A stretch of DNA of 64,000 nucleotides, from the NCBI RefSeq assembly GCF_943736995.1, contig NZ_CALSFT010000002.1, positions 62,001 through 126,000 of the forward strand. Direction: 5' to 3'. Positions 1 through 8,246 of the stretch are shown here, in pieces. The DNA is from Sporosarcina sp. Marseille-Q4943 (GTDB taxonomy: Bacteria > Bacillota > Bacilli > Bacillales_A > Planococcaceae). Numbering within the stretch: position 1 is the first letter of the stretch; each line of letters starts with the position of its first letter. The notes below the pieces were generated by a model, which was not told the origin of the DNA, ran no database searches, and saw nothing but the letters and a program-made list of their open reading frames with translations. The translations under genes and the position numbers were made by a program.

Positions 1-1
1 G

Positions 2-982
2 AAAAACGGCGGTAAATTGGACGGTGCATTCGGGATTTTAGCTGGCATTTTAGCCATTCGCCTTTTAAAAGAGAAATATGGCCAGCCACTACGTAATCTA
101 GAGGTCGTGTCATTTGCCGAGGAAGAAGGAAGTCGTTTCCCATATGCATTCTGGGGTTCCAAGAACTTTGTCGGCATCGCCAAAAAAGAGGACGTTGAAA
201 ACATTACGGATTTTAACGACGTTCCTTTTGTTGAGGCGATGAGGGAAGCAGGTTTTGATTTCAGGGATGAATCAAAACCGTTCCGGAATGACTTGAAGGG
301 ATTTGTTGAAATCCATATTGAACAAGGTAATGTATTGGAGAAGGAAGGAAAAGATATTGGAGTTGTCCATAGCATTGTCGGGCAGAGACGTTTTACGGTT
401 GAGGTGACAGGCGTTGCGAACCATGCAGGGACTACGCCGATGGGGTATCGCAAAGATGCTTTATTTGCCGCAAGCCAAATGATCAACAGCGTCATCAGCA
501 GGGCAAAAGAATATGGCGATCCGCTCGTTGCGACGGTAGGAAAAATCGAGGTCAAACCGAATACTGTAAACGTCGTTCCAGGGGAAGCATTATTTACGTT
601 GGACGTTCGACACACGGAAAAAGAGGTTCTTGTAAAATTCACAGAGGAACTGACAGCAATCATCCAAAAGATTGCTGCCGAGTCTGACGTGGAAACAACT
701 ATTGATATGTGGATGGATGAGGATCCAATTCCTATGGATAAACAAATCGTTGCAGCCATTGAGAAGCAAACGAAAGAAAATGGCTTTAATTATAAGATGA
801 TGCACAGTGGTGCGGGCCATGATTCACAAATCATTGCGCCAGTCCTGCCAACAGCAATGATATTTGTACCAAGCCGGGAGGGGATTAGCCATAATCCTTT
901 GGAATATACAAGTCCGGAACAGTTGGCGGTGGGTGTTCAAGCATTGATGAACTCTTTGTATGCATTGGCTTATAAGGAATAA
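2..982 (+). CDS. allC: Allantoate amidohydrolase (AllC family), 5' end outside the window
   Basis: This is the 3' part of a zinc-dependent amidohydrolase of the AllC/N-carbamoylase group (M20 fold), most likely allantoate amidohydrolase, a cytosolic enzyme that frees ammonia from allantoate during purine breakdown. The frame is open from the first bases, so roughly 80 N-terminal residues with the first zinc ligands are missing. Visible blocks are EEEGSRFP (metal-binding Glu), HIEQG, NHAGTTPM, HSGAGHDSQ and SREGISHNPLEYTS. The last block fits allantoate deiminases better than other carbamoylases, but N-carbamoyl-amino-acid hydrolase remains possible. A strong terminator follows 50 bases downstream. 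Confidence 0.8.
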   Translation, partial: KNGGKLDGAFGILAGILAIRLLKEKYGQPLRNLEVVSFAEEEGSRFPYAFWGSKNFVGIAKKEDVENITDFNDVPFVEAMREAGFDFRDESKPFRNDLKGFVEIHIEQGNVLEKEGKDIGVVHSIVGQRRFTVEVTGVANHAGTTPMGYRKDALFAASQMINSVISRAKEYGDPLVATVGKIEVKPNTVNVVPGEALFTLDVRHTEKEVLVKFTEELTAIIQKIAAESDVETTIDMWMDEDPIPMDKQIVAAIEKQTKENGFNYKMMHSGAGHDSQIIAPVLPTAMIFVPSREGISHNPLEYTSPEQLAVGVQALMNSLYALAYKE

Positions 983-1032
983 CAACCACAAAAAAGAGGA
1001 TACTACCAAAATAAGTATAAGTGATTTCCGAA

Positions 1033-1074
1033 GAAGGTGCAGAAAAGCCATTGATTTTTCTGCACCTTCTTTTT
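1033..1074 (+). terminator. Rho-independent terminator after allC
   Basis: A 14-bp perfect stem (GAAGGTGCAGAAAA with its complement) and a 9-base loop are followed by a T run. It closes the allC transcript. Confidence 0.9.
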
Positions 1075-1114
1075 AATAGTGATGAATTTTGAAGCCTGAA
1101 TGTCCTTAGCTAAA

Positions 1115-1143
1115 TGAATAAGTGCAATGGATTGGGAACAATT
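1115..1143 (+). promoter_or_regulatory. Candidate forespore (sigma-F/sigma-G) promoter of cdaS
   Basis: TGAATA at 1115-1120 and GGGAACAATT at 1134-1143 are separated by 13 bases. They resemble the -35 and -10 shapes of Bacillus forespore sigma factors, and no good sigma-A promoter is seen here. cdaS of B. subtilis is forespore expressed, so the match makes sense, but it is inferred by eye. Confidence 0.4.
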
Positions 1144-1175
1144 TAAGGACAGAGTAATGGAAAAGGAGATGCATC

Positions 1176-1787
1176 GTGAAAAAAGTGAATTGTGATTTCT
1201 CACCACTGAAACAAACGTTGAAAGAGGATATTCATGAAATCATAACAGCCTTACAAAACAATTTTGAAGCAATTGATAACGATAATAACTGTCTCCTTAG
1301 TACCTTTGAGAAAATTAAAGAAGATTTTTTGAACATCGAAATGAAAGCCGCTACATTCTATTTAAATTGTTATTTATCTCCTTTTACTGACAAATACTCG
1401 GAGTTGTCAGTTTGCGTACAAAATTTAGCAAAGTTGAAGCATGGAGGATTAATTGTAATTCAACGGGAAGACTCACTTGATCCTTTGATCAAACCGGGTA
1501 TACAAATAGAGGCTGAACTGACCCATTCTTTACTGGAATCAATTTTTTTCCCTGGAAACCCTCTTCATGACGGTGCTGTATTGGTTAATGGTAATCGGAT
1601 TGTTTCTGCAGCCAATGTCCTTCCGTTGTCAGGAAGAAATATAGATGACAAAAAACTTGGCACTCGACATCGGGCCGCTTTAGGTTTATCTGAACAAAGT
1701 GATGCCCTCATACTCGTTGTATCTGAGGAGACGGGGAAAGTCTCATTTGCTATAAACGGAAACCTTTATCCTGTAACTACTATTTAA
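1176..1787 (+). CDS. cdaS: Sporulation-type diadenylate cyclase CdaS
   Basis: This enzyme joins two ATP into cyclic di-AMP. The 203-residue protein matches the roughly 207-residue CdaS type: an N-terminal helical regulatory region (about residues 1-85) followed by a DisA_N/DAC domain. The catalytic DGA (NPLHDGAVL) and the RHR (GTRHRAALG) motifs are both intact. It lacks the membrane helices of CdaA and the DNA-binding domain of DisA. The GTG start at 1176 has AAGGAG upstream at suitable spacing. It stands alone between a terminator and the dioxygenase promoter. In B. subtilis CdaS acts in the forespore and affects spore germination; the same role is inferred here. Confidence 0.9.
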   Translation: MKKVNCDFSPLKQTLKEDIHEIITALQNNFEAIDNDNNCLLSTFEKIKEDFLNIEMKAATFYLNCYLSPFTDKYSELSVCVQNLAKLKHGGLIVIQREDSLDPLIKPGIQIEAELTHSLLESIFFPGNPLHDGAVLVNGNRIVSAANVLPLSGRNIDDKKLGTRHRAALGLSEQSDALILVVSEETGKVSFAINGNLYPVTTI

Positions 1788-1814
1788 CATTTTTGTACGT
1801 CTAAGTTTAAGTTG

Positions 1815-1863
1815 TTGACAAACAGTAATATACACCATATTATTATCTCGAATTCAAGATAAT
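1815..1863 (+). promoter_or_regulatory. Sigma-A promoter with MhqR-type operator
   Basis: TTGACA (1815-1820), a 17-base spacer and TATTAT (1838-1843) form a near-consensus promoter. A dyad, ATCTCGAATTCAAGAT with flanking TT/AA (1842-1863), overlaps the -10 region. It agrees closely with the operator known for B. subtilis MhqR, the MarR-type repressor released by quinones. No mhqR gene lies in the window. Confidence 0.75.
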
Positions 1864-1902
1864 AAAACTGAGGAATAAATTTAAAAGGAGTGGAAATACA
1901 CA

Positions 1903-2841
1903 ATGAAAAAAACAAGTGGAATCCACCATATCACGGCGATTGTCGGGCATCCTCAAGAGAATGTGGATTTTTATGCAGGGGTTCTAGGGTTACGTTTAGT
2001 GAAGAAAACAGTTAACTTCGATGATCCGGGAACGTATCACCTCTACTTTGGTGATGAAGGAGGTCATCCAGGTACAATTATCACATTCTTTCCATGGGCA
2101 GGAGCCCGCCAAGGAGTAATCGGTGATGGTCAAGTAGGGGTTACTTCATATGTCATTCCTGAAGGTGCTCTCGTATTTTGGGAAAACAGGTTGAAGAAAT
2201 ATAGCGTCCCTTTTACCAAATCACAACGTTTTGGAGAGGACTATTTGACGTTTGATGATCCTCATGGCCTTCACCTCGAAATTGTGGAAAGAGCAGGAGG
2301 AGCAAAAAACAATTGGGAATTCGGCGGAATTACTGCGGATGTTGCAATTAGGGGGTTTGGAGGAGCAACGCTTCTATCCAAACAACCTGAAAAGACAGCT
2401 GAACTCTTAGAAAAAGTGATGGGGCTTGAAAAAGTTGGAGAAGAAGGAGACATTGTTCGTTTTCGTTCATCCAGCGATATAGGCAATGTAATCGATCTGA
2501 AAATGACAACCAAGGGAAGCGGCCGAATGGGGGTTGGCACCGTTCACCATATTGCTTGGAGGGCTGACGATGACCAAGATCAGTTGGAATGGAAAGAGCA
2601 TGTCGAAGAATTTGGATATGGTGTAACCCCTGTTCAAGATAGAAACTATTTTAACGCCATTTATTTTAGGGAACATGGTGAAATCCTATTTGAAATTGCA
2701 ACAGATCCACCAGGATTTTCCCATGATGAAACATATGAAACAATGGGAGAGAAATTAATGTTGCCTGTCCAATATGAACAGTATCGGGAGCAGCTTGAAC
2801 GGAGGCTTATACCGATTCAGGTGAGGGAACTAGATGAATAA
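1903..2841 (+). CDS. Ring-cleaving dioxygenase, MhqO/MhqA type (two glyoxalase domains)
   Basis: This is a vicinal-oxygen-chelate dioxygenase of 312 residues, the length of the Bacillus MhqA/MhqO proteins, which protect against catechols and hydroquinones by extradiol cleavage. Two glyoxalase domains are visible, near residues 7-130 and 150-285. The metal-ligand candidates are the His in SGIHHITAI, the His in DPHGLHLEIVE, the His in GTVHHIAWR and the Glu in GEILFEIATD. A Bacillus-type MhqR operator precedes it and a quinone reductase follows, so a role in quinone/catechol detoxification is well supported. The ATG has AAAGGAG upstream. Which Bacillus paralogue it corresponds to cannot be decided by eye. 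Confidence 0.88.
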   Translation: MKKTSGIHHITAIVGHPQENVDFYAGVLGLRLVKKTVNFDDPGTYHLYFGDEGGHPGTIITFFPWAGARQGVIGDGQVGVTSYVIPEGALVFWENRLKKYSVPFTKSQRFGEDYLTFDDPHGLHLEIVERAGGAKNNWEFGGITADVAIRGFGGATLLSKQPEKTAELLEKVMGLEKVGEEGDIVRFRSSSDIGNVIDLKMTTKGSGRMGVGTVHHIAWRADDDQDQLEWKEHVEEFGYGVTPVQDRNYFNAIYFREHGEILFEIATDPPGFSHDETYETMGEKLMLPVQYEQYREQLERRLIPIQVRELDE

Positions 2842-2974
2842 AGACGTCAATTATAAGAATAAAACTCATCCTATAGGGGAATAAGTAGAACAGTATGGTT
2901 CAAATTCCGAAGAAGCAGGTGCAACGATGGGCTTTTTAGCTAAGTTATTTGGGAAAGCAAAGGAGATGGAAAAA

Positions 2975-3586
2975 ATGACAAATGTAAATGTAGCTGTAGT
3001 TTTTTACAGTATGGGTGGTACAAACTATCAATTAGCACAATGGGCAGAAGCGGGAGCGACAGAAGCAGGTGCTGAAGTTAGAGTATTAAAAGTACAAGAG
3101 TTAGCTCCACAATCGGTCATCGAGGGCAATGAAGTTTGGAAATCGACTGTCGAAGCGACAAAAGACGTCCCGGTAGCTACATCGGAGGATCTTGAATGGG
3201 CGGATGCCATTATATTCAGTGTCCCGACCAGATTTGGAAATATGCCATCACAAATGAAGCAATTCCTTGATACCCAAGGCGGTCTATGGGCGAGTGGAAA
3301 GACGGTCAATAAAGTGGTGAGTGCCATGACTTCTGCACAAAATCCTCATGGTGGCCAAGAAGCTACACTATTATCCTTGTACACTTCTATGATGCACTGG
3401 GGTGCGATTATTGCAACTCCTGGCTACACAGATCCAGTTATTTTCGGCGCGGGCGGAAATCCATATGGAACAAGCGTAACAGTCGATCAAGACGGTAAAA
3501 TGATTGAGGATGTGCAAGCTGCTGTTAAACACCAAGCAAAACGTACAGTTACAGTTGCAGAGTGGGTTAAAAAAGGAAATCAATAA
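2975..3586 (+). CDS. NAD(P)H:quinone oxidoreductase, WrbA-type flavoprotein
   Basis: This is a flavodoxin-fold FMN enzyme of the WrbA/type IV quinone reductase family. It reduces quinones by two electrons and so avoids semiquinone radicals. The FMN phosphate-binding segment is VVFYSMGGTNYQLA near the N-terminus; the PTRFGNMPSQMKQFLD, HGGQEATLLS and YGTS blocks are typical. ATG 2975 is preferred because AAAGGAG sits 9 bases before it. An in-frame ATG at 2927 would add 16 residues but has only a weak ribosome site. It follows the ring-cleaving dioxygenase by about 130 bases, probably in one MhqR-controlled transcript, and ends at a strong terminator. Confidence 0.88.
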   Translation: MTNVNVAVVFYSMGGTNYQLAQWAEAGATEAGAEVRVLKVQELAPQSVIEGNEVWKSTVEATKDVPVATSEDLEWADAIIFSVPTRFGNMPSQMKQFLDTQGGLWASGKTVNKVVSAMTSAQNPHGGQEATLLSLYTSMMHWGAIIATPGYTDPVIFGAGGNPYGTSVTVDQDGKMIEDVQAAVKHQAKRTVTVAEWVKKGNQ

Positions 3587-3596
3587 GATCTTATTG

Positions 3597-3631
3597 AAAG
3601 GGGTTGTCCAAATTTGGACAACCCCTTTTTA
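3597..3631 (+). terminator. Rho-independent terminator after the quinone reductase gene
   Basis: The stem AAAGGGGTTGTCC pairs perfectly with its complement and is followed by a T run. The 21-bp repeat array begins within a few bases of it. Confidence 0.92.
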
Positions 3632-3636
3632 TGTCA

Positions 3637-3656
3637 ACGCTCAAAGTGAGTCATAC
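3637..3656 (+). repeat. First unit of the 21-bp 'CCAAAG' array, cut by the IS3-family element
   Basis: The unit ACGCTCAAAGTGAGTC plus ATAC is the first copy of the array that resumes at 5045. ATAC is duplicated on the other side of the IS. Taking out the IS and one ATAC puts this unit exactly 21 bp before the next one at 5050. Confidence 0.8.
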
Positions 3657-3740
3657 TGCAGGTAGTATAAAAAGTGGACACAATCTAATGAGCATGTTTG
3701 GATTAAGATAACAATAATATGCGAACGGAGAGTGTCCAAA

Positions 3741-4034
3741 ATGGGTAAAAGAATTGACGATGACCTTAAGAAGCATTTAGTCAAACTTGTGTTGGAGGAA
3801 GGGAAAAAGCAGACTGATGTCTCCAGGGAAATGGGAATTCCCTTGGGCTCCTTACGAAGATGGGTCAGCGAGCATAGACAGAAAATCCAAGCGGAGCGAG
3901 ACGGTGTTGAATATCTTACCCCGACTGAACAAATGAAACGCCAAAGAGACATGGAGAAACAAATTCGTGATCTGCAAGAAGAGAATGAAATCCTAAAAAA
4001 GGCTATGCACATCTTTTCAAGAAACCCGCAGTAA
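3741..4034 (+). CDS. IS3-family transposase OrfA (copy 1)
   Basis: This is the 97-residue helix-turn-helix subunit of the IS3-family transposase, which binds the element ends. The N-terminal half has an HTH ([20 protein letters not shown]) and the C-terminal half is a leucine-zipper-like coiled coil ([20 protein letters not shown]). ATG 3741 fits the GGAGAG site better than the GTG at 3732. An A AAA AAG slippery sequence lies at 3995-4001, before the stop codon. A -1 shift there would join OrfA to OrfB into the full transposase, as is known for IS3 elements. Confidence 0.92.
   Translation: MGKRIDDDLKKHLVKLVLEEGKKQTDVSREMGIPLGSLRRWVSEHRQKIQAERDGVEYLTPTEQMKRQRDMEKQIRDLQEENEILKKAMHIFSRNPQ
3995..4001 (+). 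other. Programmed -1 frameshift site A6G in IS3 copy 1
   Basis: AAAAAAG reads as the slippery A AAA AAG in orfA, about 35 bases before its stop. A -1 shift leads into the open orfB frame, which has no stop between here and 4073. The same heptamer lies at 7986-7992 in copy 2. IS3-family elements commonly use such a site. Confidence 0.75.
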
Positions 4035-4072
4035 TCTATGAGTTCATTGAAGATCATCGGGAGGAATACAGC

Positions 4073-4951
4073 GTGACAAAGATGTGCCAAGTACTCCAGG
4101 TTTCTAGGACCGGTTACTATAAATGGCGCGAGAAAGAAAAAAGCCCTTCCCAAGAGAAAAAGGAAGAGGCGCAAGTACTCATTAGTAAGATTTTTTACGA
4201 GAAGAGACAAGTTTATGGCAGCCCGCGAATCAAAAAAGAGTTGGAGAAGAAAGAGGTTTTTCTAGCTGAGAAGACCGTGGCCAACTATATGCGGGACCTT
4301 GGATTGTGTGCGTTGGTGCCATCAAAGTACAAGACGACGACAAACTCCAATCACAACCACCCAATCTACCCTAATCTACTGATGCGCAACTTCAGCGCAG
4401 ACACCCCTAACAGGGTGTGGGTCGCCGATATCACCTATATCTGGACGATTGAAGGTTGGCTTTACCTGGCGACTGTCATGGATCTTTTTTCTCGGAAGAT
4501 TGTCGGCTTTAATATTCAGACAGACCTATCCAAGGAACTGCCGAAACTGGCGCTTGAAAGAGCTCTAAACTTCCGCTCTCCTGCAGAAGGACTGATTCAC
4601 CATTCCGATCAGGGGAGCCAGTATGCATCGGCTGATTACGTCGATCTTCTTAAGGAAAAGAAATGCAAAATCAGCATGAGCCGCAAAGGCGACTGTTACG
4701 ACAATGCCTGTATAGAATCCTTTCATTCAACGATTAAGAAGGAGCTCATCTACCGTACAAAATTCACAACACGCGAAGAAGCTAGAATGGCTGTGCTGGA
4801 CTATATCATCTCTTTCTATAATGAAAAACGAAGCCATTCCACTTTGAACTATGTATCACCGAACGATTATGAGAAGGCCTATCAGACTGAAAAGGAGAAA
4901 AACGCTCAACAACCACCCGCAACTTTCGTGGAAGAGCAGTTGTCTTTTTAA
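4073..4951 (+). CDS. IS3-family transposase OrfB, DDE integrase catalytic part (copy 1)
   Basis: This is the catalytic half of the transposase, with an rve integrase core. The DDE residues are visible: the Asp of VADITYIW, the Asp of [11 protein letters not shown] and the Glu of [11 protein letters not shown]. The N-terminal part carries an HTH_21-like segment ([10 protein letters not shown]). The frame is open upstream back to the frameshift site, so the real product is probably the OrfAB fusion; the GTG at 4073 is only the first conventional start. The protein is identical to the one at 7036-7914. Confidence 0.92.
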   Translation: MTKMCQVLQVSRTGYYKWREKEKSPSQEKKEEAQVLISKIFYEKRQVYGSPRIKKELEKKEVFLAEKTVANYMRDLGLCALVPSKYKTTTNSNHNHPIYPNLLMRNFSADTPNRVWVADITYIWTIEGWLYLATVMDLFSRKIVGFNIQTDLSKELPKLALERALNFRSPAEGLIHHSDQGSQYASADYVDLLKEKKCKISMSRKGDCYDNACIESFHSTIKKELIYRTKFTTREEARMAVLDYIISFYNEKRSHSTLNYVSPNDYEKAYQTEKEKNAQQPPATFVEEQLSF

Positions 4952-5044
4952 CTGCTCTTTTACGAAAGTACACCAAGCGCAGCGCGGTAGGCTTTTGAAA
5001 ATAAACGCTCATTGTATCGTGTCCACTTTCTTGACAGAAGACCA

Positions 5045-5197
5045 ATACCGCGCTCAAAGGTAGGGCGCCCGCGTCCAAAGTGAGCTATCCTGGGCTCAAA
5101 GCAAGCGCGTCCGCGTCCAAAGTGAGCTATCCTGCGCCCAAAGCAAGCGCGTCCGCGTCCAAAGTGAGCTATCCTGCGCCCAAAGCAAGCGCGTCCG
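5045..5197 (+). repeat. 21-bp 'CCAAAG' array, segment of seven units
   Basis: Units begin at 5050, 5071, 5092, 5113, 5134, 5155 and 5176, exactly 21 bp apart. Each has a core near GCGTCCAAAG followed by 11 less conserved bases, and two unit types alternate (TGAGCTATCCT and CAAGCGCGTCC tails). The eighth unit is cut after its first base by the IS256-family element. ATAC at 5045-5048 is the IS3 target duplication. Confidence 0.9.
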
Positions 5198-5294
5198 GGT
5201 TGAGTCCATATAATTGTGTAAATAGGAAAAAGGCCTTTTCCATCCCTTGTGATAAAATGTTTTCAACCACGATAAACATTTGGAGGAATGGAAA

Positions 5295-6473
5295 ATGGCC
5301 CAACTTAATTTTAACCTAGATATGGATATTTTAAAAGACTCTGTGATGAATTCTAACATCGATGCTGTTGTCAAATCGACTATCGTTCTCGTGTTGAACG
5401 AATACATGGAAATGGAGCGGGACGAGTACCTGCAGGCTGCCTCCTATGAACGTTCTAACGAACGTATCGACTATCGCAACGGCTACTATGAAAGAGATTT
5501 AACCATGAGTATTGGAAAAATCACATTGAAAGTTCCCCGCACCCGTCAAGGTGACTTCGCGCCTTCAGTCTTTGAAAGGTATGCAAGATGTGACCAGGCC
5601 CTCGTCCTCTCCATGCTTGAAATGGTGGTGAATGGCGTGTCGACACGAAAGGTATCCAACGTTGTGGAACAGCTATGCGGTAAGAGGGTTTCTAAATCCT
5701 TCGTCTCTTCCCTAACGTCCAAACTGGATCCCATCGTCAACGAATGGGCAAACCGGCCATTGAATACAAAATACTTTCCCTATTTATTTGTGGACGCCAT
5801 GTACATTAAAGTCAGAGAGCACAACCGTGTCGTCTCCAAGGCTGCATACCTCGCCCTTGGGATTGACAAAGAGGGACGCCGGGAGATCCTTGGCTTGAAA
5901 GTGGATCACAATGAAAGCTTCAAAAGTTGGTCTGCCTTTTTTCAACACCTCATCTCAAGGGGGCTACAATCGCCGAAACTAGTCGTCTCCGATGCCCATG
6001 AAGGTCTCAAAAAGGCGATTCAACAAGACTTTGTGGGAACATCCTGGCAACGATGCAATGTCCACTTCAAACGCAATATCGTTGAAGCAATGCCGAAGAA
6101 AGATAGCCAGGAAGCCATCAGCTTACTGAAAAGCATATTTGCCGCAGAAGAGATGGACACTCTTCGAAACCTGAAAGACCTGTTCTTTGAAAAATATGAG
6201 GAGAATCCCAAGTACCAAAAAGCATTGAGGATACTCGATGAAGGATTCGAGGATTCAATCCAATATATGAACTTTCCCATTTCGCACCGAAAATCCATTC
6301 GAAGCACTAACAGCGTGGAAAGATTGAATGGAGAAATTCGCAGGCGTGAAAAAGTGATCCGAATCTTCCCGAACACCCAGTCCGCCTTCAGGTTGATCGG
6401 CGCCGTCCTGATAAGTTATGTGGAATCATCTAAACACTGGGGAAAAAGATTGTTTCCAGCTAATAAGTCGTAA
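5295..6473 (+). CDS. IS256-family (mutator-type) transposase
   Basis: This is a 392-residue transposase of the IS256/MULE class that cuts and joins the element ends. Recognisable parts are the YLFVDAMYIKVRE block with the first catalytic Asp, VVSDAHEGLKKAI with the second Asp, the WQRCNVHFKRNI block, and STNSVERLNGEIRRREKVIR with the catalytic Glu. Family length is usually 390-410, so the gene looks complete. ATG 5295 has GGAGG 8 bases upstream; the TTG at 5280 is unlikely. About 230 bases with a strong hairpin separate its stop from the right end of the element. Confidence 0.93.
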   Translation: MAQLNFNLDMDILKDSVMNSNIDAVVKSTIVLVLNEYMEMERDEYLQAASYERSNERIDYRNGYYERDLTMSIGKITLKVPRTRQGDFAPSVFERYARCDQALVLSMLEMVVNGVSTRKVSNVVEQLCGKRVSKSFVSSLTSKLDPIVNEWANRPLNTKYFPYLFVDAMYIKVREHNRVVSKAAYLALGIDKEGRREILGLKVDHNESFKSWSAFFQHLISRGLQSPKLVVSDAHEGLKKAIQQDFVGTSWQRCNVHFKRNIVEAMPKKDSQEAISLLKSIFAAEEMDTLRNLKDLFFEKYEENPKYQKALRILDEGFEDSIQYMNFPISHRKSIRSTNSVERLNGEIRRREKVIRIFPNTQSAFRLIGAVLISYVESSKHWGKRLFPANKS

Positions 6474-6500
6474 GACTTGATCATCTATAAGCAACTTGAC

Positions 6501-6590
6501 ATGGAGCCTCTGCGGGCATGAGTCCCAAGCCAGGAAATCACGGCTCAAAGGGCTGGCTTTTTCCGCAAAGGCTATCATGCCCGCCTCTCC
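6501..6590 (+). other. Long nested hairpin in the 3' non-coding tail of the IS256 element
   Basis: GCGGGCATGA at 6512-6521 pairs perfectly with TCATGCCCGC at 6575-6584, with GGAG/CTCC extending it outside. Inside, AAGCCAG (6527-6533) pairs with CTGGCTT (6553-6559), which is followed by TTTT. The inner part may simply be the transposase terminator. The outer stem makes a larger structured RNA or DNA cruciform possible. Confidence 0.55.
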
Positions 6591-6703
6591 AAGTAAAGTT
6601 GCGAGCAAACGGATCCTAGGCGTATTGATTTATTGCCGAGTATATTTTTTAAGACATAGTGAAAACATTGACAAGGAATTTACACAAGATAATGGACTTG
6701 ACT

Positions 6704-6942
6704 CGCGTCCGCGTCCAAAGTGAGCTATCCTGCGCCCAAAGCAAGCGCGCCCGCGTCCAAAGTGAGCTATCCTGCGCCCAAAGCAAGCGCGTCCGCGTCC
6801 AAAGTGAGCTATCCTGCGCCCAAAGCAAGCGCGTCCGCGTCCAAAGTGAGCTATCCTGCGCCCAAAGCAAGCGCGCCCGCGTCCAAAGTGAGCTATCCTG
6901 CGCCCAAAGCAAGCGCGTCCGCGTCCAAAGTGAGAAATCCTA
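6704..6942 (+). repeat. 21-bp 'CCAAAG' array, segment of ten units plus one interrupted
   Basis: Units begin every 21 bp from 6711 to 6921 without exception. They alternate between two near-identical types, with small changes such as GCGCCC for GCGTCC. The last unit is cut at 6942 by the second IS3-family element. The first 8 bases (6704-6711) are the IS256 target duplication. Confidence 0.92.
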
Positions 6943-7035
6943 TGGTCTTCTGTCAAGAAAGTGGACACGATACAATGAGCGTTTATTTTCAAAAGCCTAC
7001 CGCGCTGCGCTTGGTGTACTTTCGTAAAAGAGCAG

Positions 7036-7914
7036 TTAAAAAGACAACTGCTCTTCCACGAAAGTTGCGGGTGGTTGTTGAGCGTTTTTCTCCTTTTCAG
7101 TCTGATAGGCCTTCTCATAATCGTTCGGTGATACATAGTTCAAAGTGGAATGGCTTCGTTTTTCATTATAGAAAGAGATGATATAGTCCAGCACAGCCAT
7201 TCTAGCTTCTTCGCGTGTTGTGAATTTTGTACGGTAGATGAGCTCCTTCTTAATCGTTGAATGAAAGGATTCTATACAGGCATTGTCGTAACAGTCGCCT
7301 TTGCGGCTCATGCTGATTTTGCATTTCTTTTCCTTAAGAAGATCGACGTAATCAGCCGATGCATACTGGCTCCCCTGATCGGAATGGTGAATCAGTCCTT
7401 CTGCAGGAGAGCGGAAGTTTAGAGCTCTTTCAAGCGCCAGTTTCGGCAGTTCCTTGGATAGGTCTGTCTGAATATTAAAGCCGACAATCTTCCGAGAAAA
7501 AAGATCCATGACAGTCGCCAGGTAAAGCCAACCTTCAATCGTCCAGATATAGGTGATATCGGCGACCCACACCCTGTTAGGGGTGTCTGCGCTGAAGTTG
7601 CGCATCAGTAGATTAGGGTAGATTGGGTGGTTGTGATTGGAGTTTGTCGTCGTCTTGTACTTTGATGGCACCAACGCACACAATCCAAGGTCCCGCATAT
7701 AGTTGGCCACGGTCTTCTCAGCTAGAAAAACCTCTTTCTTCTCCAACTCTTTTTTGATTCGCGGGCTGCCATAAACTTGTCTCTTCTCGTAAAAAATCTT
7801 ACTAATGAGTACTTGCGCCTCTTCCTTTTTCTCTTGGGAAGGGCTTTTTTCTTTCTCGCGCCATTTATAGTAACCGGTCCTAGAAACCTGGAGTACTTGG
7901 CACATCTTTGTCAC
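7036..7914 (-). CDS. IS3-family transposase OrfB (copy 2)
   Basis: This DDE-type catalytic subunit is identical in sequence to the OrfB at 4073-4951. It has the same three catalytic residues in [19 protein letters not shown] and [11 protein letters not shown]. Its frame is open upstream to the slippery heptamer at 7986-7992, so the OrfAB fusion is the likely active product. No disabling change is seen. Confidence 0.92.
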   Translation of the reverse strand: MTKMCQVLQVSRTGYYKWREKEKSPSQEKKEEAQVLISKIFYEKRQVYGSPRIKKELEKKEVFLAEKTVANYMRDLGLCALVPSKYKTTTNSNHNHPIYPNLLMRNFSADTPNRVWVADITYIWTIEGWLYLATVMDLFSRKIVGFNIQTDLSKELPKLALERALNFRSPAEGLIHHSDQGSQYASADYVDLLKEKKCKISMSRKGDCYDNACIESFHSTIKKELIYRTKFTTREEARMAVLDYIISFYNEKRSHSTLNYVSPNDYEKAYQTEKEKNAQQPPATFVEEQLSF

Positions 7915-7952
7915 GCTGTATTCCTCCCGATGATCTTCAATGAACTCATAGA

Positions 7953-8246
7953 TTACTGCGGGTTTCTTGAAAAGATGTGCATAGCCTTTTTTAGGATTTC
8001 ATTCTCTTCTTGCAGATCACGAATTTGTTTCTCCATGTCTCTTTGGCGTTTCATTTGTTCAGTCGGGGTAAGATATTCAACACCGTCTCGCTCCGCTTGG
8101 ATTTTCTGTCTATGCTCGCTGACCCATCTTCGTAAGGAGCCCAAGGGAATTCCCATTTCCCTGGAGACATCAGTCTGCTTTTTCCCTTCCTCCAACACAA
8201 GTTTGACTAAATGCTTCTTAAGGTCATCGTCAATTCTTTTACCCAT
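7953..8246 (-). CDS. IS3-family transposase OrfA (copy 2)
   Basis: This HTH plus coiled-coil subunit is identical to the copy-1 OrfA. The ATG at 8246 follows the same GGAGAG site. It ends upstream of orfB and carries the same A6G frameshift signal before its stop. Confidence 0.92.
   Translation of the reverse strand: MGKRIDDDLKKHLVKLVLEEGKKQTDVSREMGIPLGSLRRWVSEHRQKIQAERDGVEYLTPTEQMKRQRDMEKQIRDLQEENEILKKAMHIFSRNPQ

Larger units (their letters stand above)
3657..5044 (+). mobile_element. IS3-family insertion sequence, copy 1 (1388 bp)
   Basis: The element starts with TG and ends with CA. Its imperfect terminal inverted repeats share AAAGTGGACAC about 15 bases from each tip. A 4-bp target duplication, ATAC, lies at 3653-3656 and 5045-5048. 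It contains orfA and orfB in the usual overlapping-frame arrangement. A second copy of identical length lies in inverted orientation at 6943-8330, and the encoded proteins of both copies are identical. The element inserted into the 21-bp repeat array. Both reading frames are intact, so it may be active. Confidence 0.93.
5198..6703 (+). mobile_element. IS256-family insertion sequence (1506 bp)
   Basis: Imperfect terminal inverted repeats of about 26 bp are visible: GGTTGAGTCCAT...TTGTGTAAAT on the left and AGTCAAGTCCAT...TTGTGTAAAT on the right strand, with about 19 of 26 positions matching. An 8-bp direct duplication, CGCGTCCG, flanks the element (5190-5197 and 6704-6711), the size expected for this family. 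It inserted in the middle of the 21-bp repeat array. Only one copy is in the window. Confidence 0.9.

Noticed and set aside
3641..4210. Minus-strand frame across IS3 copy 1 (and its mirror at 7777-8367)
   Set aside because: It lies antisense to orf A and orfB of both IS copies and appears twice only because the element does.
5045..6942. CRISPR-like array
   Set aside because: The 21-bp units follow each other directly without unique spacers, there is no leader and no cas gene nearby. The period and core conservation fit a phased tandem array.
5080..7181. Repetitive open frames across the CCAAAG arrays (for example SKVSYPAPKASASA repeats)
   Set aside because: The 21-bp unit is a multiple of three, so all frames stay open by chance. 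They have no convincing ribosome sites and run into the IS elements.
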